Source: Crystallibacter permensis
GTDB taxonomy: Bacteria; Actinomycetota; Actinomycetes; Actinomycetales; Micrococcaceae
Assembly (NCBI RefSeq): GCF_025960875.1
Contig: NZ_JAODLR010000001.1
Coordinates: forward strand, 186,001 to 250,000
Direction of reading: 5' to 3'
DNA: 64,000 nucleotides
Shown here: positions 24,981 to 34,361 of the stretch, in pieces
How positions within the stretch are numbered: position 1 is the first letter of the stretch
Layout of the letters: every line of letters starts with the position of its first letter
The notes under the pieces: model-generated
Databases searched by the model: none
Told to the model about the DNA's origin: nothing
The model's input: the letters and a program-made list of their open reading frames with translations, nothing else
Translations under genes and position numbers: made by a program

Positions 24981-25991
24981 GTGGAGCTGTTCCTGTTCGC
25001 AGCAGTTGTCGTCTTCGCCGGATCCTTCGCCTTCATCAACGGTTTCCATGACGTATCCAACGCCGTAGCCACTGCCGTCCGCACCCGCGCACTCACGCCG
25101 AGCATCGCCGTCGTTCTTGTGGCTTTTTTCAACTTTGCCGGTGCGATGATCTCCACCGGCCTGGCCCTGCTGGTCAGCGAGGCCTGGATCGGCCTGCCGG
25201 AAGGGCCCGAGGGCCTCGGCATCCTCATAGCCGGCCTCCTAAGCGCCTGCGGCTGGGGAATCTACACCTGGTGGCGGCGGATGCCTTCCTCGTCCACCCA
25301 CGCGCTGGTGGGCGGGCTGGTGGGCTCCGGCGCGGCCTCCGCCTTCCTCGGCGGGCACAACATCATCGCCGGGGAGAACTTCATCGGCACGCAGATTGTC
25401 CTGCCGCTGCTGCTCAGCCCCGTCATCGCCTTCGCCATCTCCTACGTTGTGGTGTTTCCGCTGACCTGGATTTCGCGCTACACGGTGCCCAAACGGGCCA
25501 ACGAGAACAACCGGATGCTCCAGTCCATCCTCGCCGGTGCTTTCGCCTTGGGGCACGGACTCCAGGACGGGCAGCGGACCATGGCCGTGCTGCTGTTGGC
25601 GCTGGTCGCTGCGGGGCTGGATACCGGGGACCGGATGCCGCTGTGGGTGCAGCTGTTCGCGGCGACCCTGCTGGCCGCCGGCAGCCTGTTTGGCGGCTGG
25701 CGCCTCTCGCACACGCTGGGCTACCGGCTGGTGAGGATGGATCCGCTGCGCGGGGCGGTGGCACAAGGCGTGAGTTCGGCCATGCTGTTCTTCGGCGCGA
25801 TCGCCCTGCACATCCCGCTTTCCAGCACGCACACCATGACCTCCGCCATTCTGGGCGCCGGGGCCAACCAGCGCTTCGACGCCGTCCGCTGGCGCGTCGC
25901 GAACCGGGTTTTCCTGACCTGGGTACTGACCGCCGTCGCAACGGCAATCATGGGCGCGGTCTTCTACCTGGCGCTGGACCCGCTGCTGTAG
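24981..25991 (+). CDS. pit: PiT-family inorganic phosphate transporter
   Basis: A 336-residue transporter with about ten hydrophobic helices. The two PiT repeat signatures are visible as FINGFHDVSNAVATAVRTRAL (N-terminal; residues 16-36 as positions) and PLSSTHTMTSAILGAGANQRF near 278-298, with an inner SSTHALVGGLVGSG. These systems import metal-phosphate with protons at low affinity. The GTG start follows the DUF47 stop without spacing. It converges on the pstSCAB operon, placing low- and high-affinity phosphate uptake tail to tail. Confidence 0.92.
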   Translation: MELFLFAAVVVFAGSFAFINGFHDVSNAVATAVRTRALTPSIAVVLVAFFNFAGAMISTGLALLVSEAWIGLPEGPEGLGILIAGLLSACGWGIYTWWRRMPSSSTHALVGGLVGSGAASAFLGGHNIIAGENFIGTQIVLPLLLSPVIAFAISYVVVFPLTWISRYTVPKRANENNRMLQSILAGAFALGHGLQDGQRTMAVLLLALVAAGLDTGDRMPLWVQLFAATLLAAGSLFGGWRLSHTLGYRLVRMDPLRGAVAQGVSSAMLFFGAIALHIPLSSTHTMTSAILGAGANQRFDAVRWRVANRVFLTWVLTAVATAIMGAVFYLALDPLL

Positions 25992-26008
25992 CTTCCGCCA
26001 AAGCACGA

Positions 26009-26048
26009 CGGCGGCACCCGGCTGGCGTGTAACCGCCGGGTGCCGCCG
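26009..26048. terminator. Bidirectional terminator between pit and pstB
   Basis: Perfect 14-bp arms CGGCGGCACCCGGC (26009-26022) and complement (26035-26048) with a 12-base loop, between two convergent phosphate operons. Confidence 0.85.
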
Positions 26049-26093
26049 CGGGCAGCTGGGCAGACCCCGGTTGAGTACCCGGGGCGCTCCTGG

Positions 26094-26873
26094 TTAGCCG
26101 AAGCGGCCGGAGACGTAGTCTTCCGTGGACTTCTCGCTCGGGTTGTTGAAGATGGTGGGCGTGTCGTTGTATTCGATCAGTTTGCCGGGCTTGCCGGTGC
26201 CGGCAATGTTGAAGAACGCCGTCCTGTCCGAGACGCGGGCGGCCTGCTGCATATTGTGGGTCACGATCACCACGGTGTATTCGGTCTTGAGTTCCTCGAT
26301 CAGGTCCTCGATGGCAAGCGTCGAGATCGGGTCCAGAGCCGAGCACGGCTCATCCATCAGGATCACCTGCGGGGAGACGGCGATGGCACGGGCAATGCAC
26401 AGGCGCTGCTGCTGGCCGCCGGAGAGGCCGGAGCCCGGCTTGTCCAGACGGTCCTTGACCTCGTTCCACAGGTTGGCACCGGTCAGCGACTTCTCCACCA
26501 ACGCGTCCGCATCCGACCTGCTGATCCGCTTGTTGTTCAGCTTCACGCCCGCCAGGACATTGTCCCGGATGGACATGGTGGGGAACGGGTTCGGGCGCTG
26601 GAAGACCATGCCGATCTGGCTGCGCACGGTCACAGGGTCGACGCCGGGCCCGTAGAGGTTTTCCCCATCCAGGAGCACCTCGCCCTCGACCCGGGCGCCC
26701 GGAAGCACCTCATGCATCCGGTTCAGGGTCCGCAGGAAGGTGGATTTGCCACAGCCGGAGGGGCCGATGAACGCGGTAACGGACCGAGCCTCGATGTTGA
26801 TGTTCACGCCTTCAACGGCCCGGAAATTTCCGTAGTAGACGTTCAGGTCATTGACGTCGATACGCTTGGACAT
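26094..26873 (-). CDS. pstB: Phosphate ABC transporter ATP-binding protein
   Basis: A 259-residue ABC ATPase. Walker [10 protein letters not shown] is at residues 37-45, the signature [15 protein letters not shown] and Walker [14 protein letters not shown] follow, and YVSGRFG closes the protein as in other PstB proteins. [19 protein letters not shown] is typical of the PstB branch. It powers the PstCA channel. It is the last gene of pstSCAB, 31 bases after pstA. Confidence 0.96.
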   Translation of the reverse strand: MSKRIDVNDLNVYYGNFRAVEGVNINIEARSVTAFIGPSGCGKSTFLRTLNRMHEVLPGARVEGEVLLDGENLYGPGVDPVTVRSQIGMVFQRPNPFPTMSIRDNVLAGVKLNNKRISRSDADALVEKSLTGANLWNEVKDRLDKPGSGLSGGQQQRLCIARAIAVSPQVILMDEPCSALDPISTLAIEDLIEELKTEYTVVIVTHNMQQAARVSDRTAFFNIAGTGKPGKLIEYNDTPTIFNNPSEKSTEDYVSGRFG

Positions 26874-26904
26874 AGTGTTCCTTCTCTTGGACGCAGGGGG
26901 AAGC

Positions 26905-28020
26905 TTAGCGGCCGGTCTTGGGGGCGAAGAGGCGGGCGATAACCCGGGCGATCAGGTTCAGCAGCATGACGATCAAGATCAGCAGCAGCGCCGCCGCCCA
27001 GGCCCGTTGGGCACTCGGATCGATGTTCGTCGGCGAAGTGGGGTTCATCAGCTGCCGGTAGATGAACGTCGGCAGGGTGGTCATCCAGCCCGCAAACGCG
27101 TTGAAGTTGATGCTGTTGACGAAGCCGGCGGTGACCAGCAACGGAGCTGTTTCGCCGATAACCCGGGCGATCGCCAGGGTGACACCGGAAGCGATACCGG
27201 AGATCGCCGTCGGCACCACGACCTTGATGATGGTGCGCCATTTGCGTACACCCAGGGCATAGGAGGCCTCGCGCAGCTCGTTGGGCACGATCTTGAGCAT
27301 TTCCTCGGTGGAACGCACCACCACGGGGATCATCAGCACGGACAACGCCACGGCGGCGACAAAGCCGGTACGCGTGGACGGGCCGAAGATCAGGCCGAAG
27401 AGCGCCGCCGCGAACAGGCCCGCCACGATGGACGGGATACCTGTCATGACGTCGACGAAGAACGTGATGCCGCGGGAGAGCGGGCCGCCCCGGCTGTACT
27501 CGACGAGGTAGACGGCGGTCAGCAACCCCACCGGCACCGATATGACGGTCGCCCAGAAGGTGATCAGGACCGTACCGACGATGCCGTGGTACGCGCCGCC
27601 GAGCACCGGGGTGCCGTTCTCGACGGTCTCGTTGTCCACCACGCCGGTCATGCCGTTCATGGAGGTGAACAGGAAGTTGGAGGTCATGCCGGGAAGGCCC
27701 TTTTCCAGGACAGTCCAGATGACGGAGACCAGCGGCACCAGCGCAACGATGAACGCCGCGTAGATCAGGTTGGTAGCGAAACGGTCCTTGGCTTTGCGCT
27801 CACCCTCAACTGACAGCGTGACCAGGAACCCGGCGATCACAAAGATCACGGCGGAAAACAACGCCCAGCCGACCACATGGAAGCCGATCAGGGAGGAAAC
27901 GGCAGCGCCCAGTACCAGCGAGCCGGCCAGCACGGCCCAGATGGCCCACTTCGGCAACTGGTTCTTGGTCAGGGTGTTCTTACGCAGCGGCGAAGGCGTG
28001 CGCGTGGCGGTCTGCGACAT
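26905..28020 (-). CDS. pstA: Phosphate ABC transporter permease PstA
   Basis: A 371-residue inner-membrane permease. The C-terminal two thirds hold the ABC permease fold with [42 protein letters not shown] and the EAA-type loop [20 protein letters not shown] that contacts PstB. The N-terminal about 90 residues add two further helices ([37 protein letters not shown]), making it longer than enterobacterial PstA, as usual in actinobacteria. Its ATG overlaps the pstC stop by one base (TAATG). Confidence 0.94.
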   Translation of the reverse strand: MSQTATRTPSPLRKNTLTKNQLPKWAIWAVLAGSLVLGAAVSSLIGFHVVGWALFSAVIFVIAGFLVTLSVEGERKAKDRFATNLIYAAFIVALVPLVSVIWTVLEKGLPGMTSNFLFTSMNGMTGVVDNETVENGTPVLGGAYHGIVGTVLITFWATVISVPVGLLTAVYLVEYSRGGPLSRGITFFVDVMTGIPSIVAGLFAAALFGLIFGPSTRTGFVAAVALSVLMIPVVVRSTEEMLKIVPNELREASYALGVRKWRTIIKVVVPTAISGIASGVTLAIARVIGETAPLLVTAGFVNSINFNAFAGWMTTLPTFIYRQLMNPTSPTNIDPSAQRAWAAALLLILIVMLLNLIARVIARLFAPKTGR

Positions 28021-28949
28021 TAGTTTGCCCCCGAGAATTCTTTATGACGGCTAACGATCCAGCGGGCGATCATGTTCACGGCCAGGGTGATGACGAACAG
28101 GACCAGGCCGGCGGCAATCAGCTCCGCCAGGCGTAGCCCGAAAGCCTCCGGGAAGTTCAGCGCGATTTCGGCCGCGATGGTCTGGTTGCCGCTCTTGATC
28201 AGGCTGGCGATCAGGCCGCCGCCGGAGAGCACCATAGCAACGGCCATCGTTTCGCCCAGGGCACGGCCCAGACCCAGCATGATGGCACTGATGATGCCGG
28301 CGCGGGCGAAGGGGAACACGGTCATGCGGATCATTTCCCAGCGGGTGGCACCCATGGCCAGCGCGGCCTCCTCGTGCAGCTTGGGCGTCTGCAGGAAGAT
28401 CTCCCGGCTGAGCGAGGTGATGATCGGCAGCACCATGACGGAGAGCACGATGCCGGCGGTCAGCATGGTTTTGCCGGTCTGGCTCGCCGGGCCCGCGAAG
28501 ATCGGGATCCAGCCAGCGTTCTCCGCCAGCCAGACGTACGGGCCCACCAGGGCTGGCGCCAGCACGGTCATGCCCCACGCGCCGTAAACCACGGAGGGGA
28601 TGGCGGCGAGCAGGTCGATGACGTAGCCGAGCCCCTGGGACAGCTTCCGCGGCGCGTAGTGCGAGATGAACAGCGCCACGCCAATGGAAATCGGGGTAGC
28701 AATCAGCAGCGCGATGGCTGCGGCGATGAGCGTGCCGATCACGATCGGCCAGATGTAGGTCCAGAAGCCGCTGCCGCCGGTGATTTCGGCCGGATCCGCG
28801 GTAAACGTGGGAAGGGCCTGCCACAGCAGGAATACCGCCACGCAGAAAAGGACGAAGAGAATCAGGCAGCCAGCGAACAATGCGATGCCGGAGAATACCT
28901 TATCTCCGGCACGGCCTCTGCTGCCGCTTTCTGTCAATGTGTTGGACAC
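28020..28949 (-). CDS. pstC: Phosphate ABC transporter permease PstC
   Basis: A 309-residue inner-membrane permease pairing with PstA. It has an N-terminal helix (IALFAGCLILFVLFCVAVFL) and the permease core with LLIATPISIGVALFISHYAP, DLLAAIPSVVYGAWGM and the EAA loop LHEEAALAMGATRWEMIRMT. The start is GTG, giving MSNTLTESGSRG. A 147-base gap with hairpins separates it from pstS. Confidence 0.94.
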   Translation of the reverse strand: MSNTLTESGSRGRAGDKVFSGIALFAGCLILFVLFCVAVFLLWQALPTFTADPAEITGGSGFWTYIWPIVIGTLIAAAIALLIATPISIGVALFISHYAPRKLSQGLGYVIDLLAAIPSVVYGAWGMTVLAPALVGPYVWLAENAGWIPIFAGPASQTGKTMLTAGIVLSVMVLPIITSLSREIFLQTPKLHEEAALAMGATRWEMIRMTVFPFARAGIISAIMLGLGRALGETMAVAMVLSGGGLIASLIKSGNQTIAAEIALNFPEAFGLRLAELIAAGLVLFVITLAVNMIARWIVSRHKEFSGAN

Positions 28950-29047
28950 TTCACAACCCTTCGGGCTCCCTGTTGTCTAACGGTCTGGCTTTGTCAGTTT
29001 TCACTGTTTTGTCCACGGGAGCAACGTCGGCTCCCTGACACGGGTGC

Positions 29048-29078
29048 GCCCCGCACGTCATTAGTCCGACGGCGGGGC
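29048..29078 (-). terminator. Hairpin in the pstS-pstC gap, possible partial terminator
   Basis: GCCCCGC (29048-29054) pairs with GCGGGGC (29072-29078), 17-base loop, about 20 bases after the pstS stop. A second short dyad GGGAGC...GCTCCC (29017-29035) follows. Such hairpins commonly let the binding protein be made in excess over the permease. Confidence 0.4.
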
Positions 29079-29096
29079 TCCCCTGGGTACGTGGTG

Positions 29097-30212
29097 CTAC
29101 GAGGCCACCGTGATGGATTCGATAGCAGTCTGGGCCTGCTCGCGCAGAGTTTCGGAGATCGGCGCACTGCCTGCGGAGTCGGCAGCGACCTGCTGGCCTT
29201 CTTCGCTGATCACATAGTTGCCGAATGCCTTGACCAGGTCAACGGTCTCCTGGTTATCGTAAGCGGTGCAGTAGATGTGGTACGAAACGAGCACAATCGG
29301 GTAGGCACCGGATTCGCTGGTGTCGCGCTTGAGGTCGAGGGACATGTCGATGTCGCTGCGGCCCTCGACAGGCGTGGCAACCTCAACGGCCTTGGCCGCG
29401 GCTTCCGGGCTGTAGCCGACGAACTCTTCGCCGACCTTGACCTTGACGGTGCCCAGATCGCCGACGGCGGAAGCATCGGCGTAGGTGATGGCCCCATCGG
29501 TTGCGCTGGCGGCGGACACAACGCCGGAAGTGCCCTGGGCGTTCTCGGCCACGATGTCGGCGGGCCAGGCGTCGGACGGCTCGTCGGTCCAGACCTCGGG
29601 AGCGGCTGCGGCCAGGTACTCCACGAAGTTCTCGGTGGTGCCCGAGTCGTCGGCGCGGTGGACCACCGTGATGGGGGTGTCCGGCAGTTCCACGCCCTCG
29701 TTCAGGGTGGCGATCGCCTCGTCGTTCCAGTTGCTGATTTCGCCGCGGAAGATCTTGGCGATGGTCTCCGCGTCGAGGTTCAGCTCGTCAACACCTTCAA
29801 GGTTGAAGGCGACAGCGATCGGAGATACGTAACCCGGGATGTGGAAGGCTCCCTCGGGTCCGCACACTTCCTTGGACTTCTCCAGTTCCTCCTCGTCCAT
29901 GTAGGCATCGGAACCGGCAAACTGCACGCCGCCGGCCAGGAAGTTGTCGCGGCCGGCCCCCGAGCCGTCCGGGGAGTACTGCACGGTGGTTTCCGGGTTC
30001 TGCCCCTGGAAGCCGGCCATCCAAGCCTGCATAGCCGCGTCCTGGGAAGAAGCACCGGCGCCGGACAGAGTGCCGGAGACGCCTTCAGCTGCCGCGGCAC
30101 TGCCACCGGCCTGTGCCTGCGAACCGGTGGCGTTGTCGGAGCCGCAGGCGGTTAGGGCCAGTGCTGCTACGGAAAGTACTGCGGCCGCGCGGCCGAAGCG
30201 GAATGCCTTCAC
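29097..30212 (-). CDS. pstS: Phosphate-binding lipoprotein PstS
   Basis: A 371-residue secreted binding protein. The signal peptide ends in the lipobox ALTAC (Cys23), giving a membrane-anchored lipoprotein. PstS-specific blocks are LSGAGASSQDAAMQAWMAGF, YSPDGSGAGRDNFLAGGVQFAGSDA (landmark around residues 80-104) and VVHRADDSGTTENFVEYL, which line the phosphate site. The start is GTG with AAAGGG upstream. It is the first gene of pstSCAB, controlled by a tandem PhoP box 110-130 bases upstream. Confidence 0.96.
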   Translation of the reverse strand: MKAFRFGRAAAVLSVAALALTACGSDNATGSQAQAGGSAAAAEGVSGTLSGAGASSQDAAMQAWMAGFQGQNPETTVQYSPDGSGAGRDNFLAGGVQFAGSDAYMDEEELEKSKEVCGPEGAFHIPGYVSPIAVAFNLEGVDELNLDAETIAKIFRGEISNWNDEAIATLNEGVELPDTPITVVHRADDSGTTENFVEYLAAAAPEVWTDEPSDAWPADIVAENAQGTSGVVSAASATDGAITYADASAVGDLGTVKVKVGEEFVGYSPEAAAKAVEVATPVEGRSDIDMSLDLKRDTSESGAYPIVLVSYHIYCTAYDNQETVDLVKAFGNYVISEEGQQVAADSAGSAPISETLREQAQTAIESITVAS

Positions 30213-30322
30213 TTTGGGTCCCTTTCAGGGTTAGCAAACGAGATGGACGAAAATGCGCGGTTAGGGCCGTGCGGTTTCGTACTTCTACGAAGCTATTCGT
30301 GTCAGGTAACGAGATTGACGGG

Positions 30323-30344
30323 TGAAAATGAACGGAAAGTGAAC
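30323..30344 (-). promoter_or_regulatory. Tandem PhoP box upstream of pstS
   Basis: On the minus strand two contiguous 11-base direct repeats read GTTCACTTTCC (30334-30344) and GTTCATTTTCA (30323-30333), matching at 9 of 11 positions. This is the direct-repeat architecture of actinobacterial PHO boxes, where the conserved part is GTTCA. It lies about 110 bases before the pstS GTG, a suitable promoter position. Confidence 0.7.
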
Positions 30345-30499
30345 AGATGCAGGCCATTCGCTAACATCGCCGCTGATGCTGTTGCTTTTGTGATGGAAAT
30401 CGTATTAGAGGACCGCACCGCCGCTGCCCATCCCGGTGCTCCGGCGACGCACAACGGCACAGTTCCGAAGGCCCTCGGCTTCCCGCCTAGACTGAATCC

Positions 30500-31627
30500 A
30501 TGAGTACCGGCGGCCCTCTCTCCCGAGCCCGTACTTTCCTGCGCAACCGCACCCGCGTGGGTTTCAGCCGGAGCAAGGCTTCACTGTTTCCGGCTGCTCG
30601 GATGACACTCTGTGCCGTCGCCGCCTACGTGATCGCCGAGCAGCTCCTGGGCCACGAGGGTCCGCTGTTCGCGGCAACGGCGTCGCTGGTCGCCCTCGGG
30701 TTCGCCACCGGTCCGCGTTTCCGCAAGGTCATGGAAGTGGCCATCGGCTGCACCCTGGGCATCGCCGTCGGTGATCTGCTCCTGCATTTCCTCGGCTCGG
30801 GGATCTGGCAGGCTGCCGCTGTCCTACTGATCTCTATCCTGCTGGCGCGTTTCCTGGACAGCGGGTCCATCTTCTCGACCCAGATGGGCATCCAGTCCGT
30901 GCTGGTGGTGCTGTTGCCGGCTCCCGACGGCGGACCGTTCACCCGCAGCCTGGACGCGGTGGTCGGCGGTGCAATGGCGCTGATAGTGACCATGCTGATC
31001 CCGGGCGACCCGCGGTCCGCCCCGAAAACCAACCTGCAGAAGCTGCTCAGCGAGCTGGCGTCCGTGCTGCGCGAATGCTCCAACGCGCTCAGCCGCAGTG
31101 ACTCCACGCTGGCCTGGCACGCCCTGGTCCGGGCGCGCGCCTCGCAGAAGCTGATCGACGAGGTCCGCACGTCCTTTTCGGGCGCGCAGGAAGTGGCGCG
31201 GATTTCCCCCGCGTACCGCCGCCACCGCGAAGAAGTGGGCGACCTGCAGAAGTCGGCGGAGATGATCGACCTGGCGATGCGCAACAGCCGGGTCTTTTCC
31301 CGGCGCCTGACCTCGGCCATCAACCATGCGGCGATGACCGACGACGCCATCGAATCCTTCGCCGAGGTGCTGCTGGAAGCCGCCGACGCCGTCGAGGTGC
31401 TCTCCGCCGGCCTCTCGGATCCGGACGCCGCGGCACGTGAGCGCAGGCTCAGCTCCGCCCGGAACGAACTGGCCGCCGTGGCCACCCGCCTGCATCCGAA
31501 GACCCTGGGCATCCAGAAGCTGGAAGGTGAAGGCTTGGTCCTCGTCTTCCGCCCGCTCATGGTCGACCTCCTCGAAGCAACCGGTCTGACCCATGACGAA
31601 GCGGCCGCGTACCTGCCAAAACTGTGA
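30500..31627 (+). CDS. FUSC-family membrane protein (aromatic acid exporter-like)
   Basis: A 375-residue protein. Residues about 30-170 hold five or six hydrophobic helices with the FUSC/ArAE pattern (MTLCAVAAYVIAEQLLG, LFAATASLVALGFATGPRFR, VMEVAIGCTLGIAVGDLLL, SVLVVLLPAPDGGPFTRSLDAVVGG). The remaining 200 residues form a cytosolic helical domain. It is half the size of typical two-module exporters, like many actinobacterial FUSC proteins. The substrate is unknown. It is divergent from pstS and ends 40 bases before radA. Confidence 0.82.
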   Translation: MSTGGPLSRARTFLRNRTRVGFSRSKASLFPAARMTLCAVAAYVIAEQLLGHEGPLFAATASLVALGFATGPRFRKVMEVAIGCTLGIAVGDLLLHFLGSGIWQAAAVLLISILLARFLDSGSIFSTQMGIQSVLVVLLPAPDGGPFTRSLDAVVGGAMALIVTMLIPGDPRSAPKTNLQKLLSELASVLRECSNALSRSDSTLAWHALVRARASQKLIDEVRTSFSGAQEVARISPAYRRHREEVGDLQKSAEMIDLAMRNSRVFSRRLTSAINHAAMTDDAIESFAEVLLEAADAVEVLSAGLSDPDAAARERRLSSARNELAAVATRLHPKTLGIQKLEGEGLVLVFRPLMVDLLEATGLTHDEAAAYLPKL

Positions 31628-31666
31628 CCGGCCGGGATTGTCACACCGTTCCGTTAGCCTGATTCC

Positions 31667-33058
31667 ATGAGTTCGAAGACCGCACGCGCCAAAGCGCCCG
31701 CCTACCGATGTGCCGAATGCGGCTGGAGCACCGTCAAATGGGTAGGCCGGTGCGGCGAGTGCCAGGCCTGGGGCACCGTGGAGGAGGCCGGGGCCGTCAT
31801 TTCAAGAACGACGCCGGCCGCGGCCGTTGCGAAACCGGCGCAGCGCATCGCGGACGTGGACGCCTCGACGGCGGCTTTCCAGGCCACCGGCATCGGCGAA
31901 CTGGACCGGGTGCTGGGCGGCGGTCTGGTGCCGGGCGCCGTCATCCTGCTGGCAGGCGAGCCCGGCGTCGGCAAATCCACCCTGCTGCTGGACGTTGCCG
32001 CACGCGTGGCCGGACTGGCCAGGGATGTCCTGTACATCACCGGCGAGGAATCGGCCGCGCAGGTCAAGCTGCGCGCCGAACGCATTTCCGCCATCGCGGA
32101 TTCCCTGTACCTGACCGCCGAATCTGATCTGGGCATCGCGCTGGGGCAGATCGAAAAAACGGATCCTTCGCTGCTCATCGTGGATTCGGTCCAGACCTTG
32201 AGCAGCTCCGCAGTTGAAGGCAGCGCCGGTGGCGTGACCCAGGTCCGCGAAGTAGCTGCCTCGCTGATCAACGCGGCGAAAACCAGGAACATGACCACCA
32301 TCCTGGTTGGCCATGTCACCAAGGATGGTTCCATTGCCGGGCCCCGGCTGCTGGAGCACCTGGTGGATGTGGTCTGCCAGTTCGAGGGGGACCGGCACTC
32401 CAGGCTGCGGCTGCTTCGTGCCATCAAGAACCGCTACGGCCCCACGGATGAAGTGGGCTGCTTCGACCTGACCGAAGAGGGGATTGAAGGGCTGGCTGAC
32501 CCCAGCGGGCTGTTTATGTCCACGGCGGCGGAGCCGGTTTCCGGTACCTGCATCACCGTGACTCTGGAGGGCCGCAGGCCGCTGCTGGCCGAAGTACAGG
32601 CGCTGCTCGCGGAAACCTCCAACGCGCAGCCGCGCCGGGCCACCAGCGGCCTTGATTCCTCCCGGGTGGCCATGATGATGGCCGTGCTGCAGCGCCGGGC
32701 AGCCATGTCGCTGCACAAAGATGACAGCTACGTGGCCACCGTCGGCGGCGTGAAGCTGACGGAACCGGCCACGGATCTGGCCACGGCCCTGGCCATCGCC
32801 TCGGCCAAGAGCAACAAGCCGCTGCCCAAGGGCCTGATCGCTTTCGGCGAGGTCGGCCTGGCCGGGGAGGTCCGGCCCGTCCCCGGAATCGGCCGGCGCA
32901 TCCAGGAAGCGGAACGGCTGGGCTTCACCCATGCCGTCGTTCCTGCTTCCCACGGTGGGCCCGGGCAGGTACCCGAGGGCTTCCGCGTCAAGGAGGTCGG
33001 CACCGTGGCCGAGGCCCTGGATCTGCTCTTCGGCGCAGGCACTGCCAGCTCCAATTAG
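31667..33058 (+). CDS. radA: DNA repair protein RadA
   Basis: A 463-residue RecA-like helicase that extends recombination intermediates. It has an N-terminal zinc finger with Cys15, Cys18, Cys29 and Cys32 (CAEC...CGEC). Walker A GEPGVGKS is at residues 97-104, Walker B is LLIVDSVQTL, and the RadA-specific KNRYG is at 254-258. A C-terminal Lon-protease-like domain follows (GLIAFGEVGLAGEVRPVPG). It is immediately upstream of disA, the usual actinobacterial and Bacillus pairing, and RadA is known in B. subtilis to restrain DisA. Confidence 0.95.
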   Translation: MSSKTARAKAPAYRCAECGWSTVKWVGRCGECQAWGTVEEAGAVISRTTPAAAVAKPAQRIADVDASTAAFQATGIGELDRVLGGGLVPGAVILLAGEPGVGKSTLLLDVAARVAGLARDVLYITGEESAAQVKLRAERISAIADSLYLTAESDLGIALGQIEKTDPSLLIVDSVQTLSSSAVEGSAGGVTQVREVAASLINAAKTRNMTTILVGHVTKDGSIAGPRLLEHLVDVVCQFEGDRHSRLRLLRAIKNRYGPTDEVGCFDLTEEGIEGLADPSGLFMSTAAEPVSGTCITVTLEGRRPLLAEVQALLAETSNAQPRRATSGLDSSRVAMMMAVLQRRAAMSLHKDDSYVATVGGVKLTEPATDLATALAIASAKSNKPLPKGLIAFGEVGLAGEVRPVPGIGRRIQEAERLGFTHAVVPASHGGPGQVPEGFRVKEVGTVAEALDLLFGAGTASSN

Positions 33059-33237
33059 GCGGACAGCACCTGGCGCACAGCCGCCGCCACAGCACCAGTC
33101 CTGTACAACCGCGGCGGCGGCGCACGCCTCGTCGGCCTATTATGGTGCCTAATGGCTGTTTCCCGCTGCCTTCCGAAACAGGAGGGCTGCGGGCTTCCGC
33201 CTGACTGCACTGCGACCGACTGATCAAAGGAAACTTC

Positions 33238-34311
33238 ATGGCTAAGAGCCCCGAGGACGCCTTGAAGGCTACCTTGGCACGTGTCGCTCCGGGCACTCAG
33301 CTACGCGACGGACTGGAACGGATTCTCCGCGGTCGCACGGGCGCCCTGATCGTCCTCGGCTATGACAAGCAGGTGGAGTCGATCAGCAGCGGCGGGTTCG
33401 ACATCGGCATCGGCTTCTCGCCCACAGGCCTGCGGGAGCTGGCCAAAATGGACGGGGCCATTGTCTGCGACCAGGACGCGACGAACATCATCAAAGCCGC
33501 CGTACAGCTGGTTCCGGACCCGTCCATCCCCACGCAGGAATCGGGCACCCGGCACCGCACGGCCGAGCGCGTGGCCATTCAGACCGGGCTGCCGGTGATT
33601 TCGGTCAGCCAGTCCATGCAGATCATTGCCCTGTACGTGGACGGAATCCGGCACGTGCTCGAAGGTTCGGAGCCCGTACTGGCCCGGGCCAACCAGGCCC
33701 TGGCCACCCTGGAACGCTACCGCGCACGCCTGGACCAGGTGACCAGCTCGCTTTCAGCCCTGGAGATCGAAGCCATGGTCACGCTGCGGGACGTCGCCGT
33801 GACGCTGCAGCGCCAGGAAATGGTCCGGCGCATCTCGGAGGAAATCTCCCAGTACGTTCTGGAGCTCGGCGTCGACGGACGGCTGCTGTCCCTGCAACTC
33901 GATGAGCTCACCTCCGGGCTCGGCCCCGACAGCGAAATGATTCTGCGTGATTACGCCGAGGTCAAGGGTGGCATCGAGGTCGAGCCTGCCCTGGAATCCC
34001 TGCGCACGTTCAGCTCCACCGACCTGATCGATCTGGGCCGGATTGCCAGCGTTCTGGGCTTCCAGCCCGGTGTGGACTCGCTAGAAGCGGTTGTCCAACC
34101 GCGCGGCTACCGGCTGCTCTCGGCAGTGAAATCCGTTCCGCGGGCCGTGGCCGACCGGCTTGTGGACCACTTCGGCGGCCTGCAGAACCTGATGGCGGCA
34201 AACATCGATGACCTGATGGCCGTCGACGGCATCGGAGAGCAGCGCGCACGTGTCATCCGCGAGGGACTGTCCAGAATCGCCGAGACCAGCCTCCTCGACC
34301 GCTTTATGTAG
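33238..34311 (+). CDS. disA: DNA integrity scanning diadenylate cyclase
   Basis: A 357-residue enzyme making c-di-AMP from two ATP. The DAC domain has the catalytic DGA at residues 72-74 (KMDGAIVCDQDA) and RHR at 105-107 (SGTRHRTAERVA). A helical spine and a C-terminal helix-hairpin-helix DNA-binding domain (DDLMAVDGIGEQRARVIREG) allow scanning for branched DNA. It follows radA by 179 bases, so it probably also has its own promoter. The gene beyond it is convergent. Confidence 0.96.
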   Translation: MAKSPEDALKATLARVAPGTQLRDGLERILRGRTGALIVLGYDKQVESISSGGFDIGIGFSPTGLRELAKMDGAIVCDQDATNIIKAAVQLVPDPSIPTQESGTRHRTAERVAIQTGLPVISVSQSMQIIALYVDGIRHVLEGSEPVLARANQALATLERYRARLDQVTSSLSALEIEAMVTLRDVAVTLQRQEMVRRISEEISQYVLELGVDGRLLSLQLDELTSGLGPDSEMILRDYAEVKGGIEVEPALESLRTFSSTDLIDLGRIASVLGFQPGVDSLEAVVQPRGYRLLSAVKSVPRAVADRLVDHFGGLQNLMAANIDDLMAVDGIGEQRARVIREGLSRIAETSLLDRFM

Positions 34312-34361
34312 GAGCGGGGGACCCGCCCGCTTCGCCTCCAGGGCAAAGGGGCCTGCTTGGC

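Noticed and set aside
19483-34311. Functional link between disA (c-di-AMP, osmotic signalling) and the ectABCD cluster
   Set aside because: They are about 10 kb apart on opposite strands, separated by unrelated operons, and no shared motif was seen.
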